Below, one piece after another: positions 50,903-62,885 of a stretch of 64,000 bases of DNA. A program made the translations under genes and the position numbers. Under the pieces are notes generated by a model that saw nothing but the letters and a program-made list of their open reading frames with translations, had not been told where the DNA came from and searched no databases. The DNA comes from Blepharisma japonicum (taxonomy: Eukaryota; Ciliophora; Heterotrichea; Heterotrichida; Blepharismidae). The DNA is taken from assembly GCA_949751835.1 (NCBI GenBank), contig CATKHK010000041.1, positions 186,001 through 250,000 of the forward strand, written 5' to 3'. Position 1 is the stretch's first letter. Each line of letters starts with the position of its first letter.

Positions 50903-53798
50903 TTAAATATCATTTGGAGGTCTATATGCAGGATCATAATTAGTAGGGCTTTGATATGAATAATAAGGCTGATTATATCTTGGGTCATTTTGAAATCCTG
51001 GATTGCCTTGCGGATATTGAGGCTGAGGAGGCATCATTGATGGAAGCTGTTGAGGAATACTCATTTGATTTTTTACTGGGTATTGATAGCCTGGACAAGC
51101 TTGTGGATATGTTTGATATACTGGAGGAACTTGATACTGAACTGGGTTTGGCTGGCTTCCTTGAGGAACTTGGTACTGAATTGGGTTTGGCTGATTTCCT
51201 TGGAATTGAATTTGGTTAGGATCCACATACTTATTTGAAACTAAAACTCCTCCATGAGTCTTCTGAGATGACAATAACCTTGTAAACTGTGTTGCAATAG
51301 GCTGAGTGCCATTTTCTAATCCGGGGATTGCATGTTTAAGTCCATACGCCATATTACAATTTCTATACATTTCATCTGGATTTCCTCTATTTTGTCCAAT
51401 ATTATTTCCTAAGAGAACATTGACAAAAGCAATACACGGTGCTCTTCTTACAACATAATTATCAAAAGTGTCTAAATTAATTCGATCCGTAGCATTTGTT
51501 TTTTCTTTATTTTCTATTTTCATTTTATCATTCCACTTTCTCCACCCTTCATCATGAGTGATTGGGTTTTCTCTTTCATAGTCCTGCTTTATTCTTACAG
51601 TGTAAAATAAAGGGAGCTGCACAAAATAGTCATTTTTTGGATCATTTTCTTTTAAAATCCTTCTAAGTGCTGATTTTGAGTCGTATTTGCAGATTATATG
51701 GCCTATAGCTTTTAGAGGTAAAATTATATAGAGGCATGCAATTGCAATTAACAATTTTGCAGGATCGCTATTTGAGTCAGAGAAGTTATAATAAAATATT
51801 ATAACTCCAAGCTACATAAGTATTACAGCATGAGAAAAAGCTATCCACTTCAGTCATTCATTCATTTCAAATGCTAATTCAGCATTTTGCTCTTTTGGCC
51901 GTGCGTATTTTCTTAGCAGCATATACTTTGTCAATAAATATTCAAAAGCGATTCCAAAAAATGATATAGGAATTCCAATTGGAATTAATGGAGCATAGAA
52001 AAAGGTAACAATTAGTGTTTTTATTACATTTGCATATATTTCTGCCAAATCTATTTCTGGGCGTTGATATAAAATATTGGCATCTTGTTGGCTCATCTTA
52101 AGCTTGCCGTTTTCCATTGATCTTTTGGCAAAAAATCTTCTTATTACATTCAAGCAATATATTAGGCTAAACGCGTTTATAATAGGTGCCAAGCAAGCGT
52201 TAACAATCAAAATATAAGTCATCTGAGTCGCCAGTCCACCTGGGATAAACCATCTTTCTGCATGCTCACTAGTCAAAATGATCGGAATGAGGCCAGTATT
52301 AATTGACATTGACAAAATAAGCATATCAGCAACACTTACATTAAAAAGAGTCCAAGTCTGATGTGATTCATGGGCTGAAAAAATCCTTATCAATATACCT
52401 AATACAAAGTTAATAAAAACTACCAGTAATGAAAGAAAAACTGATGCAGTTTTGGTGTCAATACTGGAGTGTTCTGAATCTTTTTGGTCATCGTATATAC
52501 TTTGTTGGTAATTATTAATAAAATATATTGTAATAAAGGTTACAAAAAATGCAATTGCGCTGATAATCCATATTTGGAATCTTTTTATTATTCTATCAGA
52601 AAGGGTTATCGATAAGTTTTCCCAGAGTATGTCGGTTGGCTCAGGAGCTAAAGAAGCTGTTAAATAGCAGCCTTTGAATTTAGTTATATGATTGAACCGA
52701 AAACAATTTAAAAATCTATCAAATAGCTGTTGGAGATTTGAGCGGTTTCATTTATCGTCAACATTTATTGCTTGCAGTTGAGTTCTAAAAGTAATAAAAG
52801 CGCATGGAGCAAGATTTTCAGAGTTAAGCTTACTTAAAAGCTCTTGCTGCTTTTCTGACAATTCTTGGATTTTTGTATCACAATCTTCTAAAGTTCTTGT
52901 TTCTTTCTTTATACAGCCACAACATTTTCTTTCGGGAAAAGATCCAGGGTAAAAATATTGATATTCTCTGATATAATTTTTTCTAATTTTCCACCAAACT
53001 AATTCTCTAGTTATTTCTGTAAAAAGTTTTATGTCATGAGTAAGGACAATTTTAACTATTTCAATATTTGTATTTTCATCATTGCCGTTTTTTCTAAAAT
53101 GCTCGGAAAGCTCTTCTTTTGTATATGATTTCGGAAGGCCTTTAACCCAGACTGTAAAATTGGAAGGAGTTGTTAAATCAATATCAATATCCACAGCTTT
53201 TTCTTTAGTTTTTTTATCAACCCAAAGATAATAAAGCATTAAGACACTTCCTCCTATAAGATGCAACAAAGATTGCCACATTGGAACAGCTTCCCAGTCT
53301 CCATACCCATAGGCTATGCGTTCACTATCTTTTAAGTAAGGATTTCCATAGTTTGCGGGAGTTAAAATAATAACAGTACTCGAGTCTTTTCATTGCTCAT
53401 GCTTATCAGCTGAAATATTTCCAATCAAGCAAGCAATTCCTGCAATTAAAAATAAAATTAAAACAGCTAATAATGAATATCTCAAAAATCAGAAGTATAA
53501 AGGAAAACCAGCACCAAGCTGATTTAGCTCGTTTATTTCAGTGCATAATGGAAACTTATCGCCTTCGGTTGGAAAATTGCAGCAAGGGCATCTTTCTTTG
53601 CTTTGAAAATAAGCTTCGTTAAATATGTAAACCTTATGAGCTTTCTATGTAATAACTTACTCCATGGATTTTTGAAATTTCTAAATCAGCAGGCTGTGAT
53701 AGCAAGGACCCTGCAGGCTCTATAGGAGCAGGATTTTGAGGCTGTTGAACATTATCAGGCGCTTTATGAGAATATGCTTCAAGAGATTGCTCGCTCAT
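50903..53798 (-). CDS. OSCA/TMEM63-like mechanosensitive channel, copy 1
   Basis: About 954 residues with introns of 15 nt (51812-51826) and 16 nt (53645-53660) and many TGA Trp codons. The cytosolic RRM-like domain between TM2 and TM3 is clear (FTVWVKGLPKSYTKEELSEH, then CAFITFRTQLQA), followed by APEPTDILWENL, the signature region of this family, and a multi-helix membrane domain ending TFFYAPLIPIGIPISFFG. The C-terminus is a Pro/Gln/Tyr-rich disordered tail. These proteins form stretch- or osmolarity-gated cation channels. The first in-frame ATG (53798) is 20 codons inside the region aligned with copy 2, and copy 2's start is missing, so the N-terminus is uncertain. The remaining frame is intact. 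Confidence 0.83.
51812..51826 (-). other. 15-nt intron, OSCA copy 1
   Basis: Coding strand GTAATACTTATGTAG, with in-frame TAG at its end. Removal keeps the membrane domain in frame. Confidence 0.88.
53645..53660 (-). other. 16-nt intron, OSCA copy 1
   Basis: Coding strand GTAAGTTATTACATAG. Removal joins the disordered N-terminus to the first membrane segment. Confidence 0.86.
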
Positions 53799-53992
53799 AT
53801 AGAATTCTTCAGAAATTGTTTTCTCTTGATCTGAATTTTTATCTTTAGATTTTAACACAATAAGAATTAAATCTAAATATAGTGAGTGATAGCTTAAAAG
53901 AATTATGTTAAAACTTTTATTTAAAGAGAATAGACAGATACAAAACTATGTTGCTCTATAAATTATTATATCAGAAGATTATCATTCATCAT

Positions 53993-55135
53993 ATGGAAAA
54001 CCTATTTGAAGAAAAGTACCCACCTCCTACTAAATTAGTTGATTCAGTTATCGTTCTTGGCTTATCCACAAATCCCTTAGAAGTAGCTAACTTTTAGACA
54101 TTTTCATTGAAGGAAAGCTCGAAGGCGCACCTGAAGTGCTAGCAAAACTGCCTCCATCTTCCAAAAATTCAAAAGAGTTCAAACAAGTCCAAATATGTGT
54201 AAGCCAGCGTAGATGATTTTTACGGACAAAATCATCACGCTTGAATCCACATATTTTTCAACATTAATTGCAAGTGAAAAAGGCTACTTTACCCACACCC
54301 ACTGCTTAATTACATATGAAAAAATAAACCCAAGTATAGTTGAGAGTTCAAAGGAAAGGTGAATTCCTGAGAACTTTTTAGAATTTTGTCGTTAGAAACA
54401 TAGAAGGAGAATACAATCATATTGAAAAAGATATCTCTTATTATATCTCTGTAGCATTATGCTTGTTGATTAATATCAACTACATAAACCTGCTCAGGAA
54501 TATTTTAGAAAAAGTGTATTTCCAAACGGGAGAGATGATGCAGCAAGAAAATTTGTTGTATGATGAACATTGTGTTGCAGTTTTAATGGACTTGATAGAT
54601 ATAAGGAATATTATTGAGTTCTGAGAAAGTTTACTATTAAGTAAGCATTTAAATCATATTATTTCTAATGACTTGGACAATGAATTATGTCCCAGTTTTG
54701 AGTTCTCACTTAATTGATTGTATGAAAACCCTTTACCGATTTTGATTGGATTTAATAGTATACAAATTTCTAAAGAAGAAGTGGTTAAAAAAGCCCCTGA
54801 AGCAACTATACTAGATGTGGATTCAAATATTTTGTATTCTCATTCTGAGCCACATCTCTGTTATTTTAAAGCAAATTTGAGCAAAACTGCAGCTTGCCAA
54901 AGCTTATTATTATGTAAACCGAGGAAGACTGAATACTTTTAGAATGATTGTTTTAGAAAAATCTTAAAAGATCCACTATTTGTAAAATCAGCCAGGAAAC
55001 TACTAGACCAATTGATAGCAATGAAAGAATAAATTTTTCGTTACTGGCAATGCACTCTTTCCTAGAAGTTTTTATTGATGGAATAGGAAATTTTTCTAAA
55101 TATTTAGCATACTCAGAAGAGACTAAACTTTTGAT
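53993..55135 (+). pseudogene. truncated DENN-domain gene copy
   Basis: Matches the DENN gene at 58910 from its ATG through about codon 440, including the first intron and a shortened second intron (14 nt). The frame is broken repeatedly by small indels and missing segments, and the copy stops abruptly at about 55135, where the second duplication unit begins. It lacks the last 355 codons. It is a dead host gene made by the tandem duplication. Confidence 0.93.
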
Positions 55136-55446
55136 ATCAAATAAACACTATATTATGATGAACAGCAGACTTAATGGATAAGGCAAGACCAATATATAAG
55201 GTTTCAAGGCTAAATAGGCATAGATTCATGAATAACAATCTTTATTTCAAAAGAAATTATTAAAAATCTCCAATATATAAAAATTTATAAATTAAAGTCT
55301 TTTGAAAGACTTAGCATCCTTTTAAAATAAATAATTCTAAAATTAGATATCAGATTTTCAGATTTAGCTCAATTTCGCATGCAATTTTTAAAAAATTAAT
55401 AATATAAAATTATTTATTATCGATACCTTAGTATATAGTCCGGTTT

Positions 55447-58400
55447 TTAAATATCATTTGGAGGCCTATATGCAGGATCATAATTAGTAGGGCTTTGATA
55501 TGAATAATAAGGCTGATTATATCTTGGGTCATTCTGAAATCCTGGATAGCCTTGCGGATATTGAGGCTGAGGAGGCATCATTGCTGGAGGCTGTTGAGGA
55601 ATACTCATTTGATTTTGTACTGGGTATTGATAGCCTGGATAGGCTTGTGGATATGTTTGATATACTGGAGGAACTTGATACTGAACTGGGTTTGGCTGGC
55701 TTCCTTGAGGAACTTGGTACTGAATTGGGTTTGGTTGATTTCCTTGGTATTGAATTTGATTAGGATCCACATACCTATTTGAAACTAAGACTCCTCCATC
55801 AGTCTTCTGAGGTGACAATAGCCTTGTAAACTGTGTTGCAATAGGCTGAATGCCATTTTCTAATCCAGGAATTGCATGTTTAAGTCCATGCGCCATAGTT
55901 CTATAATTTTCATCTGGATTTCCTCTATTTTCTCCAATATTATTTCCTAGGAGAACATTGGCAAAAGCAATGCACGGTGCCCTTCTTACAACATAATTAT
56001 CAAAAGTGTCTAAATTAATTCGATCCGTATTATTTGCTTTTTCTTTATTTTCTATTTTCATAAGTTCATTCCACTTTCTCCACCCTTCATCATGAGTAAT
56101 TGGGTTTTCTCTTTCATAGTCCTGCTTTATTCTTACAGTGTAAAATAAAGAGCGTTGCTCTATATAGTCATTTTTTGGGTCATTTTCTGTTAAAATTCTT
56201 CTGAGTGCTGATGTTGAGTCGTATTTGCAGATTATATGGCCTATAGCTTTTAGAGGTAAAATTATATAAAGGCATGCAATTGCAATTAACAATTTTGCAG
56301 GATCGCTATTTGAGTCAGGGAAGTTGTAATAAAATATTATAACTCCAAGCTACATAATTATTACAGCATGAGAAAAAGCTACCCACTTCAGTCATTCGTT
56401 CATTTCAAATGCCAATTCAGCATTGTGCTCTTTTGGCCGTGCGTATTTTCTTAACAGCATATACTTTGTGACTAAATATTCAAAAGTGATACCAAAAAAC
56501 GATATAGGAATTCCAATTGGAATTAATGGAGCATAGAAAAAGGTAACAATTAGTGTTTTTATTACATTTGCATATCTTACTGCCAAGTCTATTTGTGGGC
56601 CTTCATATAAAATATTGGCATCTCCTTGGCTCATTTTCAGTTTGCCTTTTTCCATTGATCTTCTAACAAAAAATCTTCTTATTACCTTCAAACAATACAT
56701 TGGGCTAATAAAGTTAATGATGGGTGCCAAGCAAGCGTTAATAATCAAAATATACGTCATCTGAGTCGCCAGTCCACCAGGAATAAACCATTTTTCTGCA
56801 TGCTCACTAGTCAAAATAATAGGAATGAGGCCAGTGTTAATTGACATCGACAAAATAAGCATATCAGCGACACTTACATTAAAAAGAGTCCAAGTCTGAT
56901 GTGATTCATAAGCTGAAAAAACTCTGATCAATCTTCCTAATACAAAGTTAATAAAAACTACTAGTAATGAAAGAAAAACTGATGCAGTTTTGGTGCCATT
57001 GCTCGAGTGATCTGAATCTTTTTGGTCATCATACATACTTTGTTGGTATTCATTAATAAAATATATTGTAATAAAAGTTACAAAAATCACAACTGCACTG
57101 ATAATCCACGTTTGTAATCTTTTTATTATTCTGTCAGAAGGAGTTCTTGATAAGTTTTCCCAGAATACGTCGGTTGGCTCAGGAGCTAAAGAAGCTGTTA
57201 AATAGCAGCCTTTGAATTTAGTTAAATGATTGCGCCGAAAACAATTTAAAAATCTATCAAATAGCTGCTGGAGGTTTGAGCGGTTTCATTTATCGTCAAC
57301 ACCTCTTGCTTGCAGCTGAGTTCTAAAAGTAATAAAAGCGCATGGAGCAAGATTTCCAGAATTAAACTTGCCTAAAAGCTCTTGCTGCTTTTCTGACAAT
57401 TCTTGGATTTTTGTATCACAATCTTCTAAAGTTATTGTTTTTTTCTTTATACAGCCACAACTTTTTCTTTCGGGAAATGATCCAGGGTAAAAATGTTGAT
57501 ATTCTCTGATATAATTTTTTCTAATTTTCCACCAGACTAATTCTCTAGTTATTTTTGTAAAAAGTTTTATGTCATGAGTCAGGACAATATTAACTATTTC
57601 AATATTTGTATTTTCATCATTGCCGTTTTTACGAAAATGCTCGGAAAGCTCTTCTTTTGTGTAGGATTTCGGAAGGCCTTTAACCCAAACTGTGAAATCG
57701 GAAGGAGTTGTTAAATCAATGTCAATATCTACAGCTTTTTCTTTAGTTTTTTTATCAACCCAAGGATAATAAATCATTAAAACAAGCCCTCCAATCAGAT
57801 GCAGCAAAGATTGCCACATTGGAACAGCTTCCCAGTCCCCATATCCATATTCTATGCGTTCACTATCACTTAAGTAAGGATTTCCATAATTTGCGGGAGT
57901 TAAAATAATAACAGTGCTGGAGTCTTTTCATTGCTCATGCTTATCAGCTGTAATATTTCCAATCAAGCAAGCAATTCCTGCAATTAAAAATAAAATTAAA
58001 ACAGCTAATAGTGAATATCTCAAAAATCAGAAGTATAAAGGAAAACCAGCGCCAAGTTGATTTAGCTTGTTTATTTCAGAGCATAATGGAAACTTATCGC
58101 CTTCGGCTGGAAAATTGCAGCAAGGGCATCTTTCTTTGCTTTTAAAATAATCTTCGTTAAATATGTAAACTTTTTGAGCGCTCTATGTAATAACTTACAC
58201 CATGGGTTTTTGAAATTTCTAAATCAGCAGGCTGTGATAGCAAGGACCCTGCAGGCTCTGCAGGAGTAGGATTTTCAGGCTGTTGGACATTATCAGGCGC
58301 TTTAGGAGGATCTACTTCAGGAGGCTGCTCAGGTATATCTTGGATTTCAGGATATCTGTTTTCTCCATTATTCGAATCAATAGGTTCAGATTCATTAGAC

Positions 58401-58513
58401 TTCTGGTCTATTTCATTAGGGGTTTTAATTGGGGCTTCACTTCCAACAGATTCTTGAGAAATGCTTTTTTCTTGATCTGAATCTGAATCTTGATCTTTAT
58501 CTGACTCACTCAT
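55447..58513 (-). CDS. OSCA/TMEM63-like mechanosensitive channel, copy 2
   Basis: 1011 residues after removing introns of 15 nt (56350-56364) and 16 nt (58183-58198). The start is the ATG at 58513 (MSESDKDQDSDS); upstream only TTG codons continue the frame. The N-terminus is acidic and disordered, then a Cys-rich stretch and the first membrane helix, a second helix, the cytosolic RRM-like domain (FTVWVKGLPKSYTKEELSEH), and the family's multi-helix pore domain. The tail is rich in NPIQYQVPQGSQ-type repeats. It is predicted as a stretch- or osmotic-gated cation channel. It shares a divergent promoter of about 400 nt with the DENN gene. Copy 1 at 50903 is about 95% identical in sampled sequence. 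Confidence 0.88.
56350..56364 (-). other. 15-nt intron, OSCA copy 2
   Basis: Coding strand GTAATAATTATGTAG, at the same place as in copy 1 and differing from it at one base. Confidence 0.88.
58183..58198 (-). other. 16-nt intron, OSCA copy 2
   Basis: Coding strand GTAAGTTATTACATAG, identical to copy 1. Confidence 0.86.
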
Positions 58514-58909
58514 TTTTGCCAACAATAATTATTAGAGTGGAAACTATTTACTATTAATTTCTGTTAGTCATATAAAAACTGAAACAATAATAATTAAATG
58601 AATATTTCAATTGGCTATAAGAGAACAATCAATTTAATTGCTAGTTACATGACTAAAATTGTAGAGCAATTAGTCCATCAGATACATTTTTTTGATCAAT
58701 ATTTAAACTTAATTGATAAGAAAACCTATTGGATAGTTTATTTGCTGATGAAGCTTAGATTTCAGCATAATAAGAGGCAAATCTAAATATCGTGAGTGAA
58801 CTAGCTGAGAAAAACATTATATTATAACTATTTATTTAAAGAGAATAGACAGCTACAAAAGATTACTTTTTCTATAAATTATTATATCAGAAGATTTATC
58901 ATTCATAAT
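58514..58909. promoter_or_regulatory. divergent promoter, OSCA copy 2 / DENN
   Basis: About 400 nt with no supported gene; a 62-codon open frame (58598-58786) is not convincing. The equivalent region of copy 1 is only about 135 nt, having lost roughly 250-300 nt. Confidence 0.45.
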
Positions 58910-61333
58910 ATGGAAAACCTATTTGAAGAAAAGCACCCACCTCCTATCAAATTAGTTGACTCAATTATCGTTCTTGGCTTATCCACAAAATCCCTTAGAA
59001 GTAGCTAACATTTAGACATTTTCATTGAAGGAAAACTCGAAGGAACACCTGAAGTGCTTGCAAAACTGCCTCCATCTTCCAAAGATTCAAAAGAGTTCAC
59101 ACAAGACCAAATAAATGTAACCCCAACGTAGATGATTTTTACTGACAGAATTATCACACTTGAATCCAACCCACTGCCTCCAGCATTTTTTTCAACAACA
59201 ATCACAAGTGAAAAAGGCTACTTTACCCACATCCACTGTTTAATCACATATGAAAAAATAAACCCAAGTATAATTGAGAGTTCAAAGGAAAGAAGAATTC
59301 CTAAGAACTTGTTAGAATTTATCCCTAGAAACACAGAAGAAGAAAATAATCATACTGAAAATGATATCTCTTATTATATCCCTGTCGCATTATGCTTGTT
59401 GACTAATAGCAACTACATAGACTTGTTCAGGAATATTTTAGAAAAAGTGTATGTCCATACGTGAGAGATGGTGAAGCAAGAAAATTTGCTGCTTGGGTCT
59501 ACAGAGTTCTTAAGGAATTGCTTTTTTTTGCTGAATGATACAATAATCCCACCGAATGACATAAATTACACAATTAAGGTAGGAAACCAAGCAATTTCTT
59601 TGCCCCTTGAAAATAAATCAAGGTTTAGCTATAATGAAAGCTGCGTAGCAGTTTTAATGGACTTGATAGATATAAGGAATATTATTGAGTTCTGAGAAAG
59701 TTTGCTATTAAGTAAGCACGCTTTTATTCATAGTGGGAATGAGTATTTGCTTTTTTTGATTTTAGAAGCATTTAAAATAATATTATTTCCAATGACCTGG
59801 ACAATGAATTATGTCCCAGTCCTGAGTTCTCACTTAACAGACTACATGCAAACCCCTACACCTATTTTGATTGGATTTAATAGTAAACAAATTTCTAAAG
59901 AAGAAGCAGTTGCAAAAGACCCTGAAGCAACTATACTTGATGTGGATTCAAACATTTTGTATTCTCAATCTGAGCCACTTCTTTGTAATTGTGTTAAAGC
60001 AAAATTGAGCAAAAAACTTCAGCTCGCCAAAGCTTATTATTATGTAAACCGAGGAAGGCTGAATACTTTTAGAATGAATACTTTAGAAAAAAACATAAAA
60101 GATCCACTATTTGTAAATACAGCTAGGAAATTACTAGAGCCAATTGATAGCGATGAAAGAGAACAAATTTTTGTGTCACTAGTAAGACACTCTTTTCTAG
60201 AAGTATTTATTGATGGAATAGGAAATTTTTCTAAATATTTGACATATTCAGAAGAGACTAAACTTTTTGATTTCCAAGAGGATGACTTTATTAAAGGCGT
60301 TTCTTTGTGTAATAACTGCAAAATGCAAGAGTTTTGGAAAGGTTTTATTGACTCTGTTACATTCCAGCAATTTTTGTTTTATTATGGAATGTTTGATGAA
60401 TGCACACTAAATAAATTCAGAAAAATAGTAAAAGAATATAAAAAAGGAACTTATGAAATTTATGCGACGTCATCTTGCTATCCTTTTAATGTATCTTCAA
60501 GCATTAGTCCTAAGTTTATGTATGAATATTTGAAAAAAGAAGTGGAAGAGCTTCCTACTGAAAACCATAAGCAGAAATTCATTAAAAATACTGAAAAAGC
60601 TCTTCTTACAAAAATCATGAAAAAACTGCAGAGATATAGTGAATATTACGAAACAGCTGGGCTATCACAAGTGTATAACCAAAGAAAAATTTCATTAAGT
60701 ATGATTAGAAGCAATTTACTTAATAGCAGTGAAGACGCTAAAGATGTAACTAATATATATTATGGAAAGTATGGGATATCAATGCTAGCAAGAATACCAC
60801 TCTGTTTATCAAGAAGTAAATTCAGAGAAATCAGCTCAATTAGATGCTTAAATGAGCAGCTAACAAATGAATGTGAATTAAATCCAACCAGATGAGAACC
60901 ATTTGCCTTGAAACTTTTTTATTCTCTCCGTAGAAATAAAAAAAATTGGCAGCTTTCAGAATTATTAGAAATTTGTAAAATAATCAATCGGCTCAATACT
61001 AAAAGCTTGCCTCGACACCATGCAACGCTGATTCTTTCATTAAATTTCGAACAAAATGAAGGCTTAGTAAGAATTTTGATCCGAGGACAAGGAGAATTAA
61101 GTAACTTAGCTCGAGTTTATATTCAAAGCCTGAGCCATGACAGAAATGATCGAAATCCAAGTACTTCTTATGATGAAGATATGCTATCTCCAAGTGGCTC
61201 CAGAGAAATAAGCAGAGAGTTTAGCAGAGAACTCAGTGGAGAGTTAAGTCCAGTATCGCCTATTTCTGGTAATCCTGAGTTCAAGAGAAGACATACAAGA
61301 GTCATAAAATATCATATAGAAGTTAAGTCTTAA
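58910..61333 (+). CDS. DENN-domain protein (likely Rab GEF)
   Basis: 797 residues, with two 15-nt introns (59001-59015, 59117-59131) and three TGA read as Trp. The DENN module is recognisable in three parts: uDENN near residues 60-120 (GYFTHIHCLITYEKI), cDENN near 236-330 (ILEAFKIILFPMTWTMNYVP, then TPILIGF) and dDENN near 410-480 (FDFQEDDFIKG, then FWKGFIDSVTFQQFL). DENN proteins are exchange factors for Rab GTPases in membrane traffic. The C-terminal 300 residues are helical then Ser/Glu/Arg-rich (REISREFSRELSGELS). Only 9 nt, in the same frame, separate its stop from the next ATG. Confidence 0.9.
59001..59015 (+). other. 15-nt intron 1, DENN gene
   Basis: GTAGCTAACATTTAG. Removing it restores the frame after codon 30; the pseudogene copy has the same intron with one base changed. 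Confidence 0.9.
59117..59131 (+). other. 15-nt intron 2, DENN gene
   Basis: GTAACCCCAACGTAG. It contains an in-frame TAG; removal joins ...QIN to MIFTDRI. The pseudogene version is 14 nt. Confidence 0.9.
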
Positions 61334-61342
61334 TTAATTTAA

Positions 61343-62347
61343 ATGCTTGAGCTATTATGCGATAACCCTGATATTCACGATTTTTTAGACCAATTTCCAA
61401 GGTATCAGTGGCGAAAGTGCATAGAAGCAAGCGTATTGGTAGGTATCAAAAGAATAAAAGAAAAGCACTCAGTAGTTACATATGAAAAAGTATTGCAAGA
61501 AGCAGGATTTCAAGATAAAAAGAAAAAAGATATTGAAGAAGCTTTAGTGAATATGAAAAATGATATCCAGAGAATATCAAGTGTAGTGGATAACTTGGAA
61601 AATCGGCCAAAAGCTAATGAGAAAATTAATGCAAAAATTTCACAGCAGAATTCTGAGGAAGTTGAATGAAAATCTAAACAAAATTTAAAACTGGGTAAGC
61701 AGGATGCAGGGTATAAAGATCCTTCGAGGAGTTCGTCAAGATCCAAGCAAAATTTATCAGGGGTTCAGCAGAACACTCCAAGTGCCTCAGCAATGAAAAT
61801 TAACCACCACCAAAATTATAATGAGACGAAAGCTCAAAAGAATCCTAGGCTTCCAAGATACCTATCAAGTCCCCAGAACGAATTAAAAAACGAAAAAGAT
61901 GAGCAGCTGTATAATAGTAAAGGCATAATGCCACAAACAGAACCTCAAGAATTAACATGGGAGAGTTCAACCAAAAATTTGAGAGAAATTAAAGGAAATC
62001 AAATTAAAAATCCTCCAAACAATCAATATAGATGTGGATCACTATCATCACTTAGCTTTTCTCTAGACTTAAAAGAGCCTGAGACATGCCCGATCGAACA
62101 ATTACAAAATTATGTTAGCTCAGCTAACCTTCCAAAAACTGAAAAAATACCAATTTTAAGGAGCAAGCCCGAAGAAAGCACAATGCTTAAAATTGCTGAC
62201 GATTTTTTAAAAAATCCGTTTACTTCATTTCTAGCTAAAGAGTCTTCGACTGTGCCTACTTCTCCTCAAGGATTTATGAGTGGTTTATCGTCTCCTTCTA
62301 ATAGATTCAGAATTCCTAATAAAGACGAAATGCAATTCAGATATTAA
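61343..62347 (+). CDS. unknown protein directly downstream of DENN
   Basis: 334 residues, one TGA as Trp (61667). The first 70 residues look globular (ELLCDNPDIHDFLDQFPRYQ, then KCIEASVLVGIKRIKEKH), then a coiled coil (about 70-100) and a long Ser/Asn/Pro/Lys-rich disordered tail. No family recognised. Its ATG lies 9 nt after the TAA of the DENN gene and in the same frame, with a second TAA just before it. So it is either a separate gene with almost no 5' spacer or a C-terminal part of the DENN protein reached some other way. Its stop is one nucleotide from the stop of the convergent next gene. Confidence 0.72.
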
Positions 62348-62348
62348 A

Positions 62349-62726
62349 TTATAATTTATATAAATTTAGAGCAAGAGTTTTCTTTTTGTAAAAATATATA
62401 GCACCGAAGATGCATACTATTCCTATTGAGGCATAAAGTGAATATGAGTAAAAATTGTTATTGAATTTGGTGCTACGTCATGATTCATCTACGTTTGGCT
62501 GGGTTGGATGTTCTGAAGGAGAATAGTTCTTTATATCTTTAGATTCAGTTGTTGAGTCGAACTTATCTTTAACTTCTTCAATAATATTTTTAAGGTCTTT
62601 AGGATTGGAAACTATTGTATTCATCTGTAAACCTAGCGAAGTACGGAAAAATAGATTTTTTGGCCGTTCAGAATTTAGTTTTATTGATAGGGCACAAACT
62701 AAAAAGAGCAAAAGAATTAGCTTCAT
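62349..62726 (-). CDS. small single-pass type I membrane protein
   Basis: 125 residues: signal peptide (MKLILLLFLVCALSIKL), a short acidic ectodomain with PSEHPTQPNVDES, one TGA Trp, then a transmembrane helix (SLYASIGIVCIFGAIYFY) and a basic cytosolic end (KKKTLALNLYKL). No family recognised. One nucleotide separates its stop (TAA) from that of the upstream plus-strand gene, an extreme convergent packing. Confidence 0.78.
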
Positions 62727-62885
62727 ATTTATAAGAAAACGATTATTTGCAAAATAATGAATACCAAAAGGGAAATATTTTAAATCGAAAATAATAATTA
62801 TTAGACATATTATGAATTATTTTTATTGAACATTATTTAAGTCCAGAAAATATGCATTTTTTATACTCAATGTAGAATATTACAT

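Larger units (their letters stand above)
50603..55135. repeat. tandem duplication, first unit
   Basis: Direct repeat of the segment at 55149-60270. It contains the OSCA-like gene (minus) and the 5' part of the DENN gene (plus). The two units differ at about 5% of positions in an 84-nt stretch I compared, and by several indels. Confidence 0.92.
55149..60270. repeat. tandem duplication, second unit
   Basis: Second copy of the segment at 50603-55135. It differs by an extra stretch of roughly 250-300 nt in the shared divergent promoter and a longer DENN segment. The gene extending out of the unit (DENN to 61333) is the complete one, so this location is probably ancestral. Confidence 0.9.

Noticed and set aside
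50956-51219. Acidic plus-strand open frame, repeated at 55500-55763
   Set aside because: Antisense of the Pro/Gln/Tyr tail of the OSCA-like gene; repeated only because the gene is duplicated.
58598-58786. 62-codon frame in the OSCA/DENN promoter
   Set aside because: Absent from the first duplication unit and without similarity; more likely promoter DNA.
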